From positions 124,001-188,000 of the forward strand of contig NZ_MWIO01000014.1 of the NCBI RefSeq assembly GCF_004799035.1: a stretch of DNA of 64,000 nucleotides, in the 5' to 3' direction. Under the pieces are notes generated by a model, which searched no databases, was not told the DNA's origin, and saw nothing but the letters and a program-made list of their open reading frames with translations. Numbering within the stretch: the first letter of the stretch is position 1; every line of letters begins with the position of its first letter. The position numbers and the translations under genes were made by a program. The DNA comes from Rhodanobacter lindaniclasticus (GTDB taxonomy: Bacteria; Pseudomonadota; Gammaproteobacteria; Xanthomonadales; Rhodanobacteraceae). This document shows positions 38,991-48,298 of this stretch, piece by piece.

Positions 38991-40340
38991 CTAGCGCATC
39001 GCGAAAAACTCCCGGTGGAAATGCCGCTCCACCGGAAATCCCTGCCCGGCCAGATCGCGCTTCAATGCGTCGCCGAAGCCTGTCGGCCCGCAGAACCAGA
39101 TACTCGCCTCGCGCCATTCGGGCACGGCGGCCCGTATGCGCTCGCCCGTCAGGTAGCCGTCGCGCGCGTCGATCAGCACGTGCAGCCGCACGTTGGCGGA
39201 GCGGGCGTCACCCGCCAGCCGGTCGAGTGCTTCCTCATCGACATCCGCGGTGCTGTGGAAGAGATCGATCTTCTGGCCTTCGGGCCAATCCCGATCCTCT
39301 TTCTGCCACGCCATGTGCTTCATGCGCCCGATGAAAGGGGTGATGCCGATGCCGCCGCCGACCCAGATCTGGCGCGGGCGGCCGTCGTCGAACGTGAAAC
39401 ACCCATACGGACCCTCGACCTTCACGGCCTGCTCCACGCGCAGCCTCTCGTGCAGGCGATGCGTATGGTCGCCCAGATCCTTGACCACGAAGGTGATCCT
39501 GGGGATTTCCTTCCGCCAGCCGGAGGCAATGGTGTAGGGGTGCGCGCCATCGGCGGGGTCCGCGGTGACGAAGGCGAACTGGCCCGGCTTGTGGCCCGGC
39601 CACCCCTGCACCTCGGTTTCGATTTCGAGCGCATCCACCCCGTCGAAATGGTGCAACAAGGTGATCCTCCCCTCCACCTGCGAGCGCGTGCCCACCCGGC
39701 GCAACAGCACCACGATGGCCGCCCAGCTGCCGCAGGCGAGCAACACCGCAGTCAGCCAGCCGAGCGGCGTCGCCCAGTAGCCGAACTTCAACAGCACGAC
39801 CGCATGGAAGACCAGGGCAAGCCAGCCGCCGGCAAGCAGGCGATGCGTCTTGTAGAACCAGTGGTACGGAAAACGCCGGATCAGGGCCAGCACGATCAGC
39901 ACGACGACGGCGTAGAAAACCCATTCGCCCACGCTCTCCGCGGCGCCGCGCTGGCTCGACAGCAGGGACGCCACCGGGTTGTCGGACTTGCCCCGCATGC
40001 CACGCGCCGGGCGTTCCAGCCAGCCCCAACCCACCGCCCATTTCGGCGCCTGCGCCCACAGCCAATGGATGATGGCAACGACCAGCGCGGCGATGCCGAG
40101 CCATTTGTGCATGCGGTACATCTTGTCGAGGCCGCCCAGCCACTGCTCGGGCCATCGCGGCCGCAGCGCCAGGACCATCGCCAGGCTCATGCACCCGATC
40201 GCCACGAAACCCGTCAGTTGCACCATCGCATCGCGCAGGCCGAAGAAGGTGCCCGAGCGGAACATGGTGGGCTCGACGACGAGCCACGGCAGGACCAGGA
40301 AGGCGAGCGCCCCCCAGAATGCACGCTTGAGGTTACGCAT
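38991..40340 (-). CDS. Ferric-reductase-like membrane flavoprotein (NAD(P)H oxidoreductase)
   Basis: A 449-residue protein with an N-terminal six-TM ferric-reductase-like domain and a C-terminal FAD/NAD(P)-binding module. Paired histidines in helices (MHKWLG, IIHWLWA, KTHRLLAGG, VFHAVV) suit two hemes. HPYTIAS binds FAD, VGGGIGITPFIGR the nucleotide phosphate, and WFCGPTGFGDALK closes the module. It would move electrons from NAD(P)H across the membrane to a periplasmic acceptor, perhaps metal or oxygen species. It lies 102 bp downstream of the cytochrome b561 gene on the same strand and may share its FNR-type promoter. Confidence 0.9.
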   Translation of the reverse strand: MRNLKRAFWGALAFLVLPWLVVEPTMFRSGTFFGLRDAMVQLTGFVAIGCMSLAMVLALRPRWPEQWLGGLDKMYRMHKWLGIAALVVAIIHWLWAQAPKWAVGWGWLERPARGMRGKSDNPVASLLSSQRGAAESVGEWVFYAVVVLIVLALIRRFPYHWFYKTHRLLAGGWLALVFHAVVLLKFGYWATPLGWLTAVLLACGSWAAIVVLLRRVGTRSQVEGRITLLHHFDGVDALEIETEVQGWPGHKPGQFAFVTADPADGAHPYTIASGWRKEIPRITFVVKDLGDHTHRLHERLRVEQAVKVEGPYGCFTFDDGRPRQIWVGGGIGITPFIGRMKHMAWQKEDRDWPEGQKIDLFHSTADVDEEALDRLAGDARSANVRLHVLIDARDGYLTGERIRAAVPEWREASIWFCGPTGFGDALKRDLAGQGFPVERHFHREFFAMR

Positions 40341-40442
40341 GTGGCCCCTTGCAGCCGTCGCGATGCAGGAGCACTTCGCAGGCCGCCGACGCTCGCCGCG
40401 TGCCGCGTCCGCCGCCGGGGCCGGCGGCATGGGCGCATGGCC

Positions 40443-41006
40443 TCACGAGGCCCGCCCGCCCCGTCCTGGCAGCATGCGTCGCAAGGTGTCGTCGCGATTC
40501 ACGTAGTGGTGCACCAGCGCGGCCGCCGCGTGCAGGCCGACCAGGTAGTAGCCGGCCGTGCCGATCGTCTCGTGGAGCTCTTCCATCGATTCGGCGAACG
40601 CCTTGTCCGGCCCCACCAGCGCCGGCAACTCCAGGCCGAAGAACGGCACCGGCTTGCCCTCGGCGCTGAGCACCAGCCAGCCGAGCAGCGGCATCGCGAT
40701 CAGGAAGGCGTACAGCGCCAGGTGCATCAGCGCGGCCAGGCGCGCCTGCCACACCGGCGGTGCCGGCCGGATCGGCGGGATCGGGCCCGACACCAGGCGG
40801 ATCGCCAGCCGCACGAAGACCAGCGCGAACACGCTCAGGCCCAGCATGAAGTGCCAGGTTTTCAACCCTTCGCGCAGGTCGCTGCCGCGCGGGTAGAACT
40901 CGCGCAGCTCGATGCAGGCGTACACGGCAACCAGCAACAGCAGCATCAGCCAGTGCATGCCGATCGACAGCGAGCCGTAGCGGTCAGTGGTGTTTTTCCA
41001 GTTCAC
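40443..41006 (-). CDS. cybB: Cytochrome b561 family protein
   Basis: A 187-residue, four-helix cytochrome b561. It opens RYGSLSIGMHWLMLLLLVAVY, and histidines for two hemes are visible in MHW, KTWHFMLG, LMHLALY and ELHETIGTAG/LHAAAALVHHY. Members of this family oxidise quinol, some with superoxide as acceptor. The start is a GTG at 41006, chosen because GGAG lies 7 nt upstream and the family N-terminus NWKNTTDRYG follows directly. An FNR-type promoter is at 41058-41099. Confidence 0.92.
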   Translation of the reverse strand: MNWKNTTDRYGSLSIGMHWLMLLLLVAVYACIELREFYPRGSDLREGLKTWHFMLGLSVFALVFVRLAIRLVSGPIPPIRPAPPVWQARLAALMHLALYAFLIAMPLLGWLVLSAEGKPVPFFGLELPALVGPDKAFAESMEELHETIGTAGYYLVGLHAAAALVHHYVNRDDTLRRMLPGRGGRAS

Positions 41007-41057
41007 GGCAATCTCCGCAGGTGGTGTCTCGGCGGCCTCGATCCGGCCCATGTCGGC

Positions 41058-41099
41058 AGCCTGCGACGAACGGTGCCAGCGTGATTTGATCCCCGTCAA
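41058..41099 (-). promoter_or_regulatory. FNR/Dnr-type promoter of the cytochrome b561 gene
   Basis: On the minus strand TTGAC-GGGG-ATCAA (41099 to 41086) and CAGGCT (41063 to 41058) are 29.5 bp apart from centre to first base. In the plus direction no -10-like hexamer occurs at that distance, so the site is assigned to the minus strand. Confidence 0.68.
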
Positions 41100-41159
41100 A
41101 TAGGCGCGAACAGCGCCACGGCAGCGGCCGATTGCCGCATGCCTGCGCGCCTGTCCAAA

Positions 41160-41201
41160 TTGACCGCGGTCAACTCGGACCCACACGACCCGGCGTAGAA
41201 C
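41160..41201 (+). promoter_or_regulatory. FNR/Dnr-type promoter of the GNAT-Usp pair
   Basis: The perfect-arm palindrome TTGAC-CGCG-GTCAA at 41160-41173 is followed by TAGAAC at 41196-41201 at the common distance. It lies back to back with the minus-strand box at 41086-41099, 60 bp away. Confidence 0.7.
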
Positions 41202-41277
41202 TGATCCGGCAAGGCTGCGCCGAGTGGCCGTCCATCCGGCACGAATGAGCATCACGCTGCACCATCGGGAACCGCCC

Positions 41278-41850
41278 ATGTCCGAGATCCGTTCCGCCGA
41301 CCACCACACTGCTTCCGCCACGCCGTTCGGCGCCATCGAAGGCACCCACTGGATCGAGACCCTGAACGACGGCAGCCCGGTGCTGATCCGCCCGCTGCGC
41401 CCGGAGGATCGCCAGCGCGAAACGGCTTTCATCAAGCGCTTGTCGGAGCAGGCTTGCCGCTTCCGCTTCCTGGGCAAATTGAAGGAAGCCAGCCCGGCCC
41501 TGCTCGACCAGCTGATGGATGTCGACCAGCGCAGCCGCATGGCCTTCGTCGCGCTCGCCCACGACAACGGCGAACTGCGCATGGTCGGCGTCAGCCGCTA
41601 CGGCGCCAGCGGCGACGAGAAGCAGTGCGAATGCGCGGTGACGGTGGCCGACGACTGGCGCCAGCGCGGCCTCGCCGTGCTGTTGATGCGGCGCCTGATC
41701 GACATCGCGCGCAAGAACGGCTTCCACACCATGTTCTCGATCGATGCCGCGGAGAACGAACCGATGCGCGAACTGGCCGGCTACCTCGGCTTCCAGCGCC
41801 GGCTCGACCCGGACGACGGTACGCAGGTGATCCACACCCTGGATCTTTGA
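41278..41850 (+). CDS. GNAT family N-acetyltransferase
   Basis: A 190-residue GNAT acetyltransferase. The acetyl-CoA-binding region is VADDWRQRGLAVLLMRRLIDIARKNGF (R/Q-x-x-G-L/I/V motif), preceded by LIRPLRPEDRQRE, a domain start also found at the C-terminus of protein lysine acetyltransferases of the Pat type. The target is unknown; acetylation of metabolic enzymes under low oxygen is one possibility. ATG 41278 has GGGA upstream; ATG 41245 is an alternative. A Usp gene follows 27 bp later. Confidence 0.88.
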   Translation: MSEIRSADHHTASATPFGAIEGTHWIETLNDGSPVLIRPLRPEDRQRETAFIKRLSEQACRFRFLGKLKEASPALLDQLMDVDQRSRMAFVALAHDNGELRMVGVSRYGASGDEKQCECAVTVADDWRQRGLAVLLMRRLIDIARKNGFHTMFSIDAAENEPMRELAGYLGFQRRLDPDDGTQVIHTLDL

Positions 41851-41877
41851 ACGACACCGAACCCGGGCCGCATCGCC

Positions 41878-42726
41878 ATGACAAGCACCGAACAAATACC
41901 GCGCACGACGCGCCCGGGCGACATCCTCGCGCTGGTGACCGCGACCGAGCCGTGGAGCCCGGCTGCCGTCGCCGCCATCGCCATCGCCTTGCGCTGGGAG
42001 GCCAACCTGACCGGATGCTTCATCGACCCGGCGCTGCGCAAACCCGCCGGCGGCAAAGCCGGCAGCGAGCCCACCGTGCTCGGCCTGCTGCTCGAACCGC
42101 GCATCGAATCCGCCGACGAGCACGCCGCCTTCGCAGCCTTTGCACGCCAGTCCGGCTTGCGCAACGCCGACTGGGTCATCGCCCGGACCGACATCGCATC
42201 CACCTTGCGCCGGCTCGGCGCACGGCACGACCTGGCGGTGATCGAGCGCGACATGGTGCACGCATCGGGCCTGCTCGACATTCTCGGCGAAGCGATCCTG
42301 TCCTGCGGCGTGCCGTGCCTGGTCCTGCCTCCGCAGTGGCGGCGGGAGATCGGCTTCGAGCGCATCGTGATCGGCTGCAACGGCAGCACCGAGGCGATCC
42401 GCGCAATCCACGCCGCGCTGCCGTTCCTCAAGGTGGCGAAACAGGTGACCCTGGTCGACGGCGACCTGGGCAACGGCGACGATGCGTATCCGCGCTTCGA
42501 CCCGTTCGTCTACCTGCTGCGTCACGGCATCACGCCCCGGCCCAGCTACGTCCGCACCTCCTCGGCGATGGCCGGGGAAATCCTGCTGCAGGAAGCCGGC
42601 AACATCGACGCCGACCTGCTGGTGATGGGTGCCTACGGCCATTCGCGCATGCGTGAACGCGTGTTCGGCGGCGCCACCCGGCGCGTGCTGGAGGAAGCCA
42701 CCATCCCGGTGCTGATGCAGCACTAG
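41878..42726 (+). CDS. Universal stress protein family, tandem-domain form (first)
   Basis: A 282-residue protein with two degenerate Usp-like halves. The second half has the clearer fold, with FERIVIGCNGSTEAIRAIHAALP and DLLVMGAYGHSRMRERVFGGATRRVLEEATIPVLM, the latter close to the ATP-binding signature. The first half lacks it. It is probably co-transcribed with the GNAT gene from the FNR-type promoter at 41160. A related protein, similar in both halves, is at 50088. Confidence 0.88.
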   Translation: MTSTEQIPRTTRPGDILALVTATEPWSPAAVAAIAIALRWEANLTGCFIDPALRKPAGGKAGSEPTVLGLLLEPRIESADEHAAFAAFARQSGLRNADWVIARTDIASTLRRLGARHDLAVIERDMVHASGLLDILGEAILSCGVPCLVLPPQWRREIGFERIVIGCNGSTEAIRAIHAALPFLKVAKQVTLVDGDLGNGDDAYPRFDPFVYLLRHGITPRPSYVRTSSAMAGEILLQEAGNIDADLLVMGAYGHSRMRERVFGGATRRVLEEATIPVLMQH

Positions 42727-42754
42727 CCGACGTGCCGCCGCAGCGGCGCAGGCG

Positions 42755-43420
42755 CTATTGGTTGGTGGATGCTGCGGCCCGCCGGCGGCGATGCCCGCTC
42801 ACGACCGCCAGCACGACCACGGTGACGACACTGCCCAGCAGGGCGAGGAGCATGTCCTGCTGCGCATCCCACGGATCGCCCTGGGTGCCGAGGTAGGCGA
42901 CGCCCAGGTCGCCGCCGAACCACACCGCGGCAGCCCATTCGAACAGCTCGAACAAGGCGGAGCTGGCGGTGACCATGCTGACCGGCACGATCCAGCGCCA
43001 CGCGCCCGGCGACACCGTGCGCGCAGCGACCAGTTCCACCACCGCCGGCGTCAGCAGCAGGCCGTAGGCGAAATGGATGGCGCGGTCGAAAGGGTTGCGC
43101 GACAAGCCCAGCGCGTCGTGCAGCGAGAAGCCGGACAGCGCGGCGAACCAGCGATCCCACGGCACCTCGGCATAGGTGTAGTGCGCGCCGATCTCGTGCA
43201 GCACGAGGAACACGAACAGCGCCGCGTAGCTGGCATCGGAAAAGCGCAGCCGGCGAAAGCCGAACACCAGCGCGGGCAACGCCAGCATCACCAGCACGTT
43301 TTCCAGCAGCCAGTCCTGGCGATAGTGCGGCGCGATACCCAGCGCCACCGCCACGACCAGGAAGACGGCCAGCAGCAGCAGCGGAAAACGGGCGTCCTTC
43401 GATCCGGGTCGGTCGTTCAT
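42755..43420 (-). CDS. DUF2238 (YjdF-like) inner-membrane protein
   Basis: A 221-residue membrane protein with about six TM helices. Conserved features of the YjdF/DUF2238 family are visible: FVLHEIGAHYTYAEVPWDRW, RNPFDRAIHFAYGLLL and ELFEWAAAVWFGGDLGVAYLGTQGDPWDAQQDM. Its function is unknown. It is divergent from norZ; the FNR-type box at 43518 is symmetric, and GCGAAT (43496 to 43491) gives only a weak -10 in this direction. Confidence 0.85.
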   Translation of the reverse strand: MNDRPGSKDARFPLLLLAVFLVVAVALGIAPHYRQDWLLENVLVMLALPALVFGFRRLRFSDASYAALFVFLVLHEIGAHYTYAEVPWDRWFAALSGFSLHDALGLSRNPFDRAIHFAYGLLLTPAVVELVAARTVSPGAWRWIVPVSMVTASSALFELFEWAAAVWFGGDLGVAYLGTQGDPWDAQQDMLLALLGSVVTVVVLAVVSGHRRRRAAASTNQ

Positions 43421-43517
43421 TGCTGTCTGCCATCCCTCCGCGTCATGCGTCGCGCCGATCATGCCACGCGCCCCGGCGCAAGCCGCGACAATTCGCGCAC
43501 GGCGGGCACCGGGCCGC

Positions 43518-43559
43518 TTGACCTGCATCAAGAGCGATGCGGCAGCCGTCAAAGAGCAT
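43518..43559 (+). promoter_or_regulatory. FNR/Dnr-type promoter of norZ
   Basis: TTGAC-CTGC-ATCAA at 43518-43531 is close to the Dnr/FNR consensus, and GAGCAT at 43554-43559 starts 29.5 bp from its centre. The predicted transcript starts near 43566, just upstream of the AGGGAG (43573-43578) of norZ. Confidence 0.78.
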
Positions 43560-43585
43560 GCGCGCATCTTTCAGGGAGTTGCGCG

Positions 43586-45868
43586 ATGAGCCGTACTCGA
43601 AAACTCTGGCTGGGCCTGGCGGCCCTGCTGATAGCCTCGTTTGGCGTGCTGTTGTGGGTGGGCGACCAGGTCCACCAGTACGCGCCACCATTGCCGCAGG
43701 CGGTGGTCACCAGCGGTGACGAAACGCTGTTCACCGGCAACGACATCGAGCTGGGCAAGCAGGTCTGGCAGCGCATCGGCGGCCAGCAACTGGGCTCGAT
43801 CTGGGGCCACGGTGCGCTGCTCGCACCGGACTGGAGCGCCGACTGGCTGCACCGCGAAGGCGTCGCCATGCTGGAGCTGCTGGCGCGCGACGAAGGCGCC
43901 GGCTCCTACGCCGAACTCGACGCGCCGCAACAGGCCGCACTGCGCTCGCGCGTGCAGCGCGAGCTGCGCACGAACACGTGGGACCCGGCCAAGGGCACCA
44001 TCTACGTCTCCCCGCTGCGCGCGCAGGCGATGCTGGTGGTCGGTGCGCATTACATGAGCCTGTTCAGCAACGACCCGGCCACCGCCAAGCTGCGCGAGAC
44101 CTACGCGATGCGCGACAACACCATCGCCGAGCTGGACCAGCGCCGCGCGGTCACCGCGTTCTTCTGGTGGGCCAGCTGGGCCACCGCGGCCGAACGGCCG
44201 GGGAGCGCCATCAGCTACACGCAGAACTGGCCGCATGACACGCTGGCCGGCAACACGCCGACCTCGGCCAACTTCCTGTGGTCGGTGTTCAGCGTGCTGT
44301 TCCTGATCCTCGGCATCGGCCTGCTCGGCTGGCACCACGCGCGCCAGGCAAGCCACGAGCCGCTGCCGCCGATCCCCGCGCGCGATCCGCTCACCGAGTT
44401 GAAGCCCACGCCGTCGATGAAGGCCACCGCCAAGTATTTCTGGACGGTGATCGGCCTGTTCCTGGTGCAGATCCTGCTCGGCGCCACCACCGCGCACTAC
44501 CAGGTGGAAGGCCAGCAGGCCTACGGTTTCGCGCTGGCGAATTACCTGCCCTATGCCCTCACCCGCACCTGGCATACCGAACTGGCGGTGTTGTGGATCG
44601 CCACCGCGTGGCTGGCCACCGGCCTGTACATCGCGCCGCTGATCTCCGGCCACGAGCCGAAGTACCAGCGGCTCGGGGTGAACTTCCTGTGGGTGTGTTT
44701 GCTGGTCATCGTGGTCGGCTCGTTTGCCGGCCAGTGGATGGCGGTGATGGACAAGATGGACCTGTCGAAGAACTTCTGGTTCGGCCACCAGGGCTGGGAA
44801 TACGTCGACCTCGGCCGCTTCTGGCAGATCTTCCTGTTCATCGGCCTGATGCTGTGGCTGTTCCTGGTCGGCCGCGCGCTGTGGCCGGCGATGCGCGGCG
44901 GCAAGGAAGGTGCCTCCATCGTGGGCCTGCTGTTTCTCTCCACCGTGGCGATCGGCCTGCTCTACGGCGCCGGCCTGATGTGGGGCGAACACACCCACAT
45001 CGCGATGGTGGAGTACTGGCGCTGGTGGGTGGTGCACCTGTGGGTGGAGGGCTTCTTCGAGGTCTTCGCCACCGCGGTGATCAGCTACCTGTTCGTGCGC
45101 CTCGGCCTGTTGCGCGTGGGCACGGCGACCACCAGCGTGCTGTTCGCCACCATCGTGTTCATGGCCGGCGGCGTGCTGGGCACGCTGCACCACCTGTACT
45201 TCAGCGGCACCACCACCGCGGTGATTGCGCTGGGCGCCAGCTTCTCGGCGCTGGAAGTGGTACCGCTGGCGCTGATCGGGCTGGAAGCCTGGGACACCTG
45301 GAAGAAGCAGCACGCCGCGCCGTGGATGGCGCGCTACCGCTGGCCGATCATGTTCTTCGTGGCGGTGAGCTTCTGGAACCTGGTCGGCGCCGGCCTGCTC
45401 GGTTTCCTGGTCAACACGCCGATCGCGCTGTACTTCATGCAGGGCCTCAACCTTACCGCCGCGCACGGCCACACCGCGCTGTTCGGCGTGTACGGCATGC
45501 TCGGCATGGGCCTGATGCTGTTCTGCCTGCGCGGCATCAAGCCGCAGGCCGAGTGGCGCGAGGGCTGGCTGAAGGGCTCGTTCTGGACGCTCAACCTCGG
45601 CCTCGGCCTGATGGCCGTGCTGACCCTGCTGCCGCTGGGCATCCTGCAACTGAAGGCCGTGCTGGAACACGGCTACTGGTTCGCCCGCTCGGCCGAGTTC
45701 ATGGACCGCCCGCTGATCCACATGCTGGTATGGATGCGCGTGCCCGGCGACACCGTGTTCGCCATCGGCGCCATGCTGATCGCCGGCTTCGTCGCCTCGC
45801 TGTGGCTGTGGCCGAAACGACAGGTCGCCGCCACGCCGCTGCCGGACGCAGCGTCCGAGAGCGCATGA
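43586..45868 (+). CDS. norZ: Quinol-dependent nitric oxide reductase (qNOR), second copy
   Basis: A 760-residue qNOR closer than the first copy to the classical NorZ pattern, for instance YTQNWPHDTLAGN in the periplasmic domain. Active-site motifs are [11 protein letters not shown] near residue 483, GTLHHLYFSG near 534, ALEVVP and AHGHTALFG near 626. It reduces NO to N2O with quinol electrons in the inner membrane. The start has AGGGAG 7 nt upstream and the gene has the best FNR-type promoter of the window. It is followed by a perfect hairpin and three tightly linked genes. Confidence 0.96.
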   Translation: MSRTRKLWLGLAALLIASFGVLLWVGDQVHQYAPPLPQAVVTSGDETLFTGNDIELGKQVWQRIGGQQLGSIWGHGALLAPDWSADWLHREGVAMLELLARDEGAGSYAELDAPQQAALRSRVQRELRTNTWDPAKGTIYVSPLRAQAMLVVGAHYMSLFSNDPATAKLRETYAMRDNTIAELDQRRAVTAFFWWASWATAAERPGSAISYTQNWPHDTLAGNTPTSANFLWSVFSVLFLILGIGLLGWHHARQASHEPLPPIPARDPLTELKPTPSMKATAKYFWTVIGLFLVQILLGATTAHYQVEGQQAYGFALANYLPYALTRTWHTELAVLWIATAWLATGLYIAPLISGHEPKYQRLGVNFLWVCLLVIVVGSFAGQWMAVMDKMDLSKNFWFGHQGWEYVDLGRFWQIFLFIGLMLWLFLVGRALWPAMRGGKEGASIVGLLFLSTVAIGLLYGAGLMWGEHTHIAMVEYWRWWVVHLWVEGFFEVFATAVISYLFVRLGLLRVGTATTSVLFATIVFMAGGVLGTLHHLYFSGTTTAVIALGASFSALEVVPLALIGLEAWDTWKKQHAAPWMARYRWPIMFFVAVSFWNLVGAGLLGFLVNTPIALYFMQGLNLTAAHGHTALFGVYGMLGMGLMLFCLRGIKPQAEWREGWLKGSFWTLNLGLGLMAVLTLLPLGILQLKAVLEHGYWFARSAEFMDRPLIHMLVWMRVPGDTVFAIGAMLIAGFVASLWLWPKRQVAATPLPDAASESA

Positions 45869-45872
45869 CCCA

Positions 45873-45904
45873 CATCAGGGCGCGCCACATGGCGCGCCCT
45901 GATG
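45873..45904 (+). terminator. Perfect hairpin between norZ and the SirB-like gene
   Basis: CATCAGGGCGCGCC (45873-45886) and its exact complement (45891-45904) enclose a four-base loop ACAT. There is no T-tract (CTTGTCC follows), so it may act as a weak terminator or as an mRNA processing or stability element rather than a complete stop. Confidence 0.6.
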
Positions 45905-45941
45905 CTTGTCCAAGTCCCGAATCACGAATCCCGGCGCCGAC

Positions 45942-46346
45942 ATGATCGAGTTCTACCCCCAGATCAAGGCCGTCCACATCCTCTGCGTGCTGCTCAGCGG
46001 CGGCCTGTTCGCGCTGCGCGGGCTGATGGCACAGACGCGGCTGGCCGGCGTGGCGCAGGGCGCGCCGTTGCGCCTGCTCAGCTACACCATCGACACCGTC
46101 TTGCTGACCGCCGCGCTGATGCTGGTATCGATCCTGCCCGGTGCGCTGTTCGCCAACGGCTGGCTCACGGTCAAGCTGATCCTGCTGCTTGCCTACGTTG
46201 CGCTGGCCATGCTGGCGATGAAGCGCGTGCATGCGCCGCGCGCCCGAATGATCTTCTATGTGGCTGCATTGGCCACCTACGCCTGGATGCTCGGCGTCGC
46301 GCGCATGCACCACCCGCTGGGCTGGCTGCACGGATGGCTGGCATGA
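45942..46346 (+). CDS. SirB-like small membrane protein
   Basis: A 134-residue protein with four TM helices and the family start EFYPQIKAVHILCVLLSGGLFALRG, matching SirB (invasion regulator) family membrane proteins. Histidines near helix ends (VHI, RMHHPLGWLHGW) may bind heme or metal. Its function is not known. It lies 73 bp after norZ and overlaps the decarboxylase gene by ATGA. Confidence 0.8.
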   Translation: MIEFYPQIKAVHILCVLLSGGLFALRGLMAQTRLAGVAQGAPLRLLSYTIDTVLLTAALMLVSILPGALFANGWLTVKLILLLAYVALAMLAMKRVHAPRARMIFYVAALATYAWMLGVARMHHPLGWLHGWLA

Positions 46347-48298
46347 GCGCGGCGCAGCCATTCAACCACGACGTCTCGCGCGACCACACGCTGGACGCGT
46401 GCTTCCTCGGCCCCTACGGCGAGAACGACACGCTGCTGGAGAAGATGCTGGTCGAGTTCCTGCGCGACCACGTGTACTGGCGGCGCAATTTCCACCCCGA
46501 AGATCCGCCGGCGATCGGCACCGGCGCCGCGCATCACCCGGACTACCTCGCGTTCGAATCGCGCATGCGCCGCGAGTTGCACCAGCTCTCCGCCGCGCTG
46601 AAGAAGTCGGTGCCGTTCCACAGCCCGCGCTACATCGGGCACATGGCCAGCGACCTGCTGCTGCCGGGGCTGGCCGCGCAGATGCTCACGCTGCCGTACA
46701 ACCCCAACAACGTCAGCGAGGACGCCGCCCCGGTCACCGTCGACATGGAGGTGCAGGCCGGCCTGCAGCTGGCGCGCATGCTCGGCTACCCGCACGATCC
46801 GGCGCAGGACGCCTGCGCGTTCGGCCATCTCACTTCCGGCGGCACCCTAGCCAACTACCAGGCGCTGCGCCTGGCACTGGCATTGAAGGCGTTCCCGGTG
46901 GCGCTGCGCGCGGCGCAGGTGCCGGATCTCGATCTGCCGCACGACGACTGGACGGCCTTCAACCTCGCGCAGGCCGATGGCATCACGTTGCTGACGGCGT
47001 GGCAAGGCTGGCTTGCTGCGCAGACCCCGGCCGAACGTGTGCGCTGGCTGCAACGCGTCGAGCGCGAGCGCATCGAGCAGCGCGGGCTGGTCGGCTTCTT
47101 CGCCGCGCACCCGGATCTCAAGCTGCCGCTGGTGCTGGCGCCGGTCACCGCGCACTACTCGTGGAGCAAGGGCGTGAAGCTGCTCGGCCTCGGCCGCGAC
47201 CAGCTCGAATTGCTGCCCACCGACGGCATGCGGCTGGACGGCGCCGCCTTGCGCGACACGCTGGAGCGCTGCGCGCGCGAGCATCAACCGGTATTGATGT
47301 GCGTGTCCGTGCTCGGCGGCACCGAGTACGGCACCATCGACCCGATCGACCAGGTGCTCGCCGCACGCGAAGCCTCGCGCGGTCGCGGACTGGATTTCGC
47401 CGTGCACGTCGACGCCGCCTGGGGTGGCTACCTGGCCACCGTGTTCCGCCACGAGGACGGCTCGCTGCGCACACGCGATGAGGTGGCCGCCGACTACGTG
47501 CAGTTCCCCACGCCGGCAGTGCACGCCGCCTTCGCCGCGCTGGGCAATACCGACTCGGCCACCGTCGACCCGCACAAGCTCGGCTACCTGCCCTACGGCT
47601 CGGGTGCCTTCGTCTGCCGCGACCACCGCGCGATGGCGCTGCTGGCCGAGCGCGCGGATTACGTATTCCACGGCGGCACGCCGAAGGATTACCTGGCGCG
47701 TTACCGCAGCCTCGGCCAGTTCATCCCGGAAGGTTCCAAATCCGGCGCCGCGGCGGCCGCGGTGTACGTGACGCACAAGGTGCTGCCGCTGGACCATGCC
47801 CACTTCGGCGCCCTGCCGCGCGCCACCGTGCGCGCCGCCGAGACCTTCCACGCGCGTGCGCAGCGCTTCGCGCTGGAGCTGGCCGACGGCGTGCACGCGC
47901 TGGTGCCGTTCGCGCCGGACAGCAACCTGGTCTGCCTCGCGCTCAACCCGCGCGGCAACACGTCGGTGGCGACGGCCAACGCCTTCGTGCGCGCGCTGCA
48001 CGACGAACTGCGCTGCGATCCGCGCCAGCCACTGCAGACCAAGGAGTTCTTCGGCTCGGTGACCAGCCTGCGCGCGGACATGCTCGGCACGGCGCAGACC
48101 GCGCGCATCTTCGCCGCACTGGGCCTGGACCCGGCCAGCTTCGTGGCCGACGACGACCGCCTGCTGATCCTGCGCCATACGCTGATGAACCCGTTCCTGA
48201 TCGACCACGAGAACGGCATCAGCTACATCGACCGCTATTTCGATTTCCTCGCCCGCCGCGTGCACAGCCTGCTGGCGACGACGGCCGTACCGCCGTGA
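46343..48298 (+). CDS. PLP-dependent amino acid decarboxylase (group II), long form
   Basis: A 651-residue fold-type I PLP enzyme of the group II decarboxylase family (aspartate, glutamate, tyrosine or aromatic amino acid decarboxylases). The PLP lysine is about Lys411 in TVDPHKLGYLPYGSGA; HVDAAWGGY provides the PLP-binding Asp, and HLTSGGTLANYQAL the phosphate loop. It resembles uncharacterised long decarboxylases more than GadB (466 residues). Substrate unknown; the neighbouring TyrA-like gene hints at tyrosine or another aromatic amino acid. It overlaps both neighbours by 4 bases. Confidence 0.87.
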   Translation: MSAAQPFNHDVSRDHTLDACFLGPYGENDTLLEKMLVEFLRDHVYWRRNFHPEDPPAIGTGAAHHPDYLAFESRMRRELHQLSAALKKSVPFHSPRYIGHMASDLLLPGLAAQMLTLPYNPNNVSEDAAPVTVDMEVQAGLQLARMLGYPHDPAQDACAFGHLTSGGTLANYQALRLALALKAFPVALRAAQVPDLDLPHDDWTAFNLAQADGITLLTAWQGWLAAQTPAERVRWLQRVERERIEQRGLVGFFAAHPDLKLPLVLAPVTAHYSWSKGVKLLGLGRDQLELLPTDGMRLDGAALRDTLERCAREHQPVLMCVSVLGGTEYGTIDPIDQVLAAREASRGRGLDFAVHVDAAWGGYLATVFRHEDGSLRTRDEVAADYVQFPTPAVHAAFAALGNTDSATVDPHKLGYLPYGSGAFVCRDHRAMALLAERADYVFHGGTPKDYLARYRSLGQFIPEGSKSGAAAAAVYVTHKVLPLDHAHFGALPRATVRAAETFHARAQRFALELADGVHALVPFAPDSNLVCLALNPRGNTSVATANAFVRALHDELRCDPRQPLQTKEFFGSVTSLRADMLGTAQTARIFAALGLDPASFVADDDRLLILRHTLMNPFLIDHENGISYIDRYFDFLARRVHSLLATTAVPP

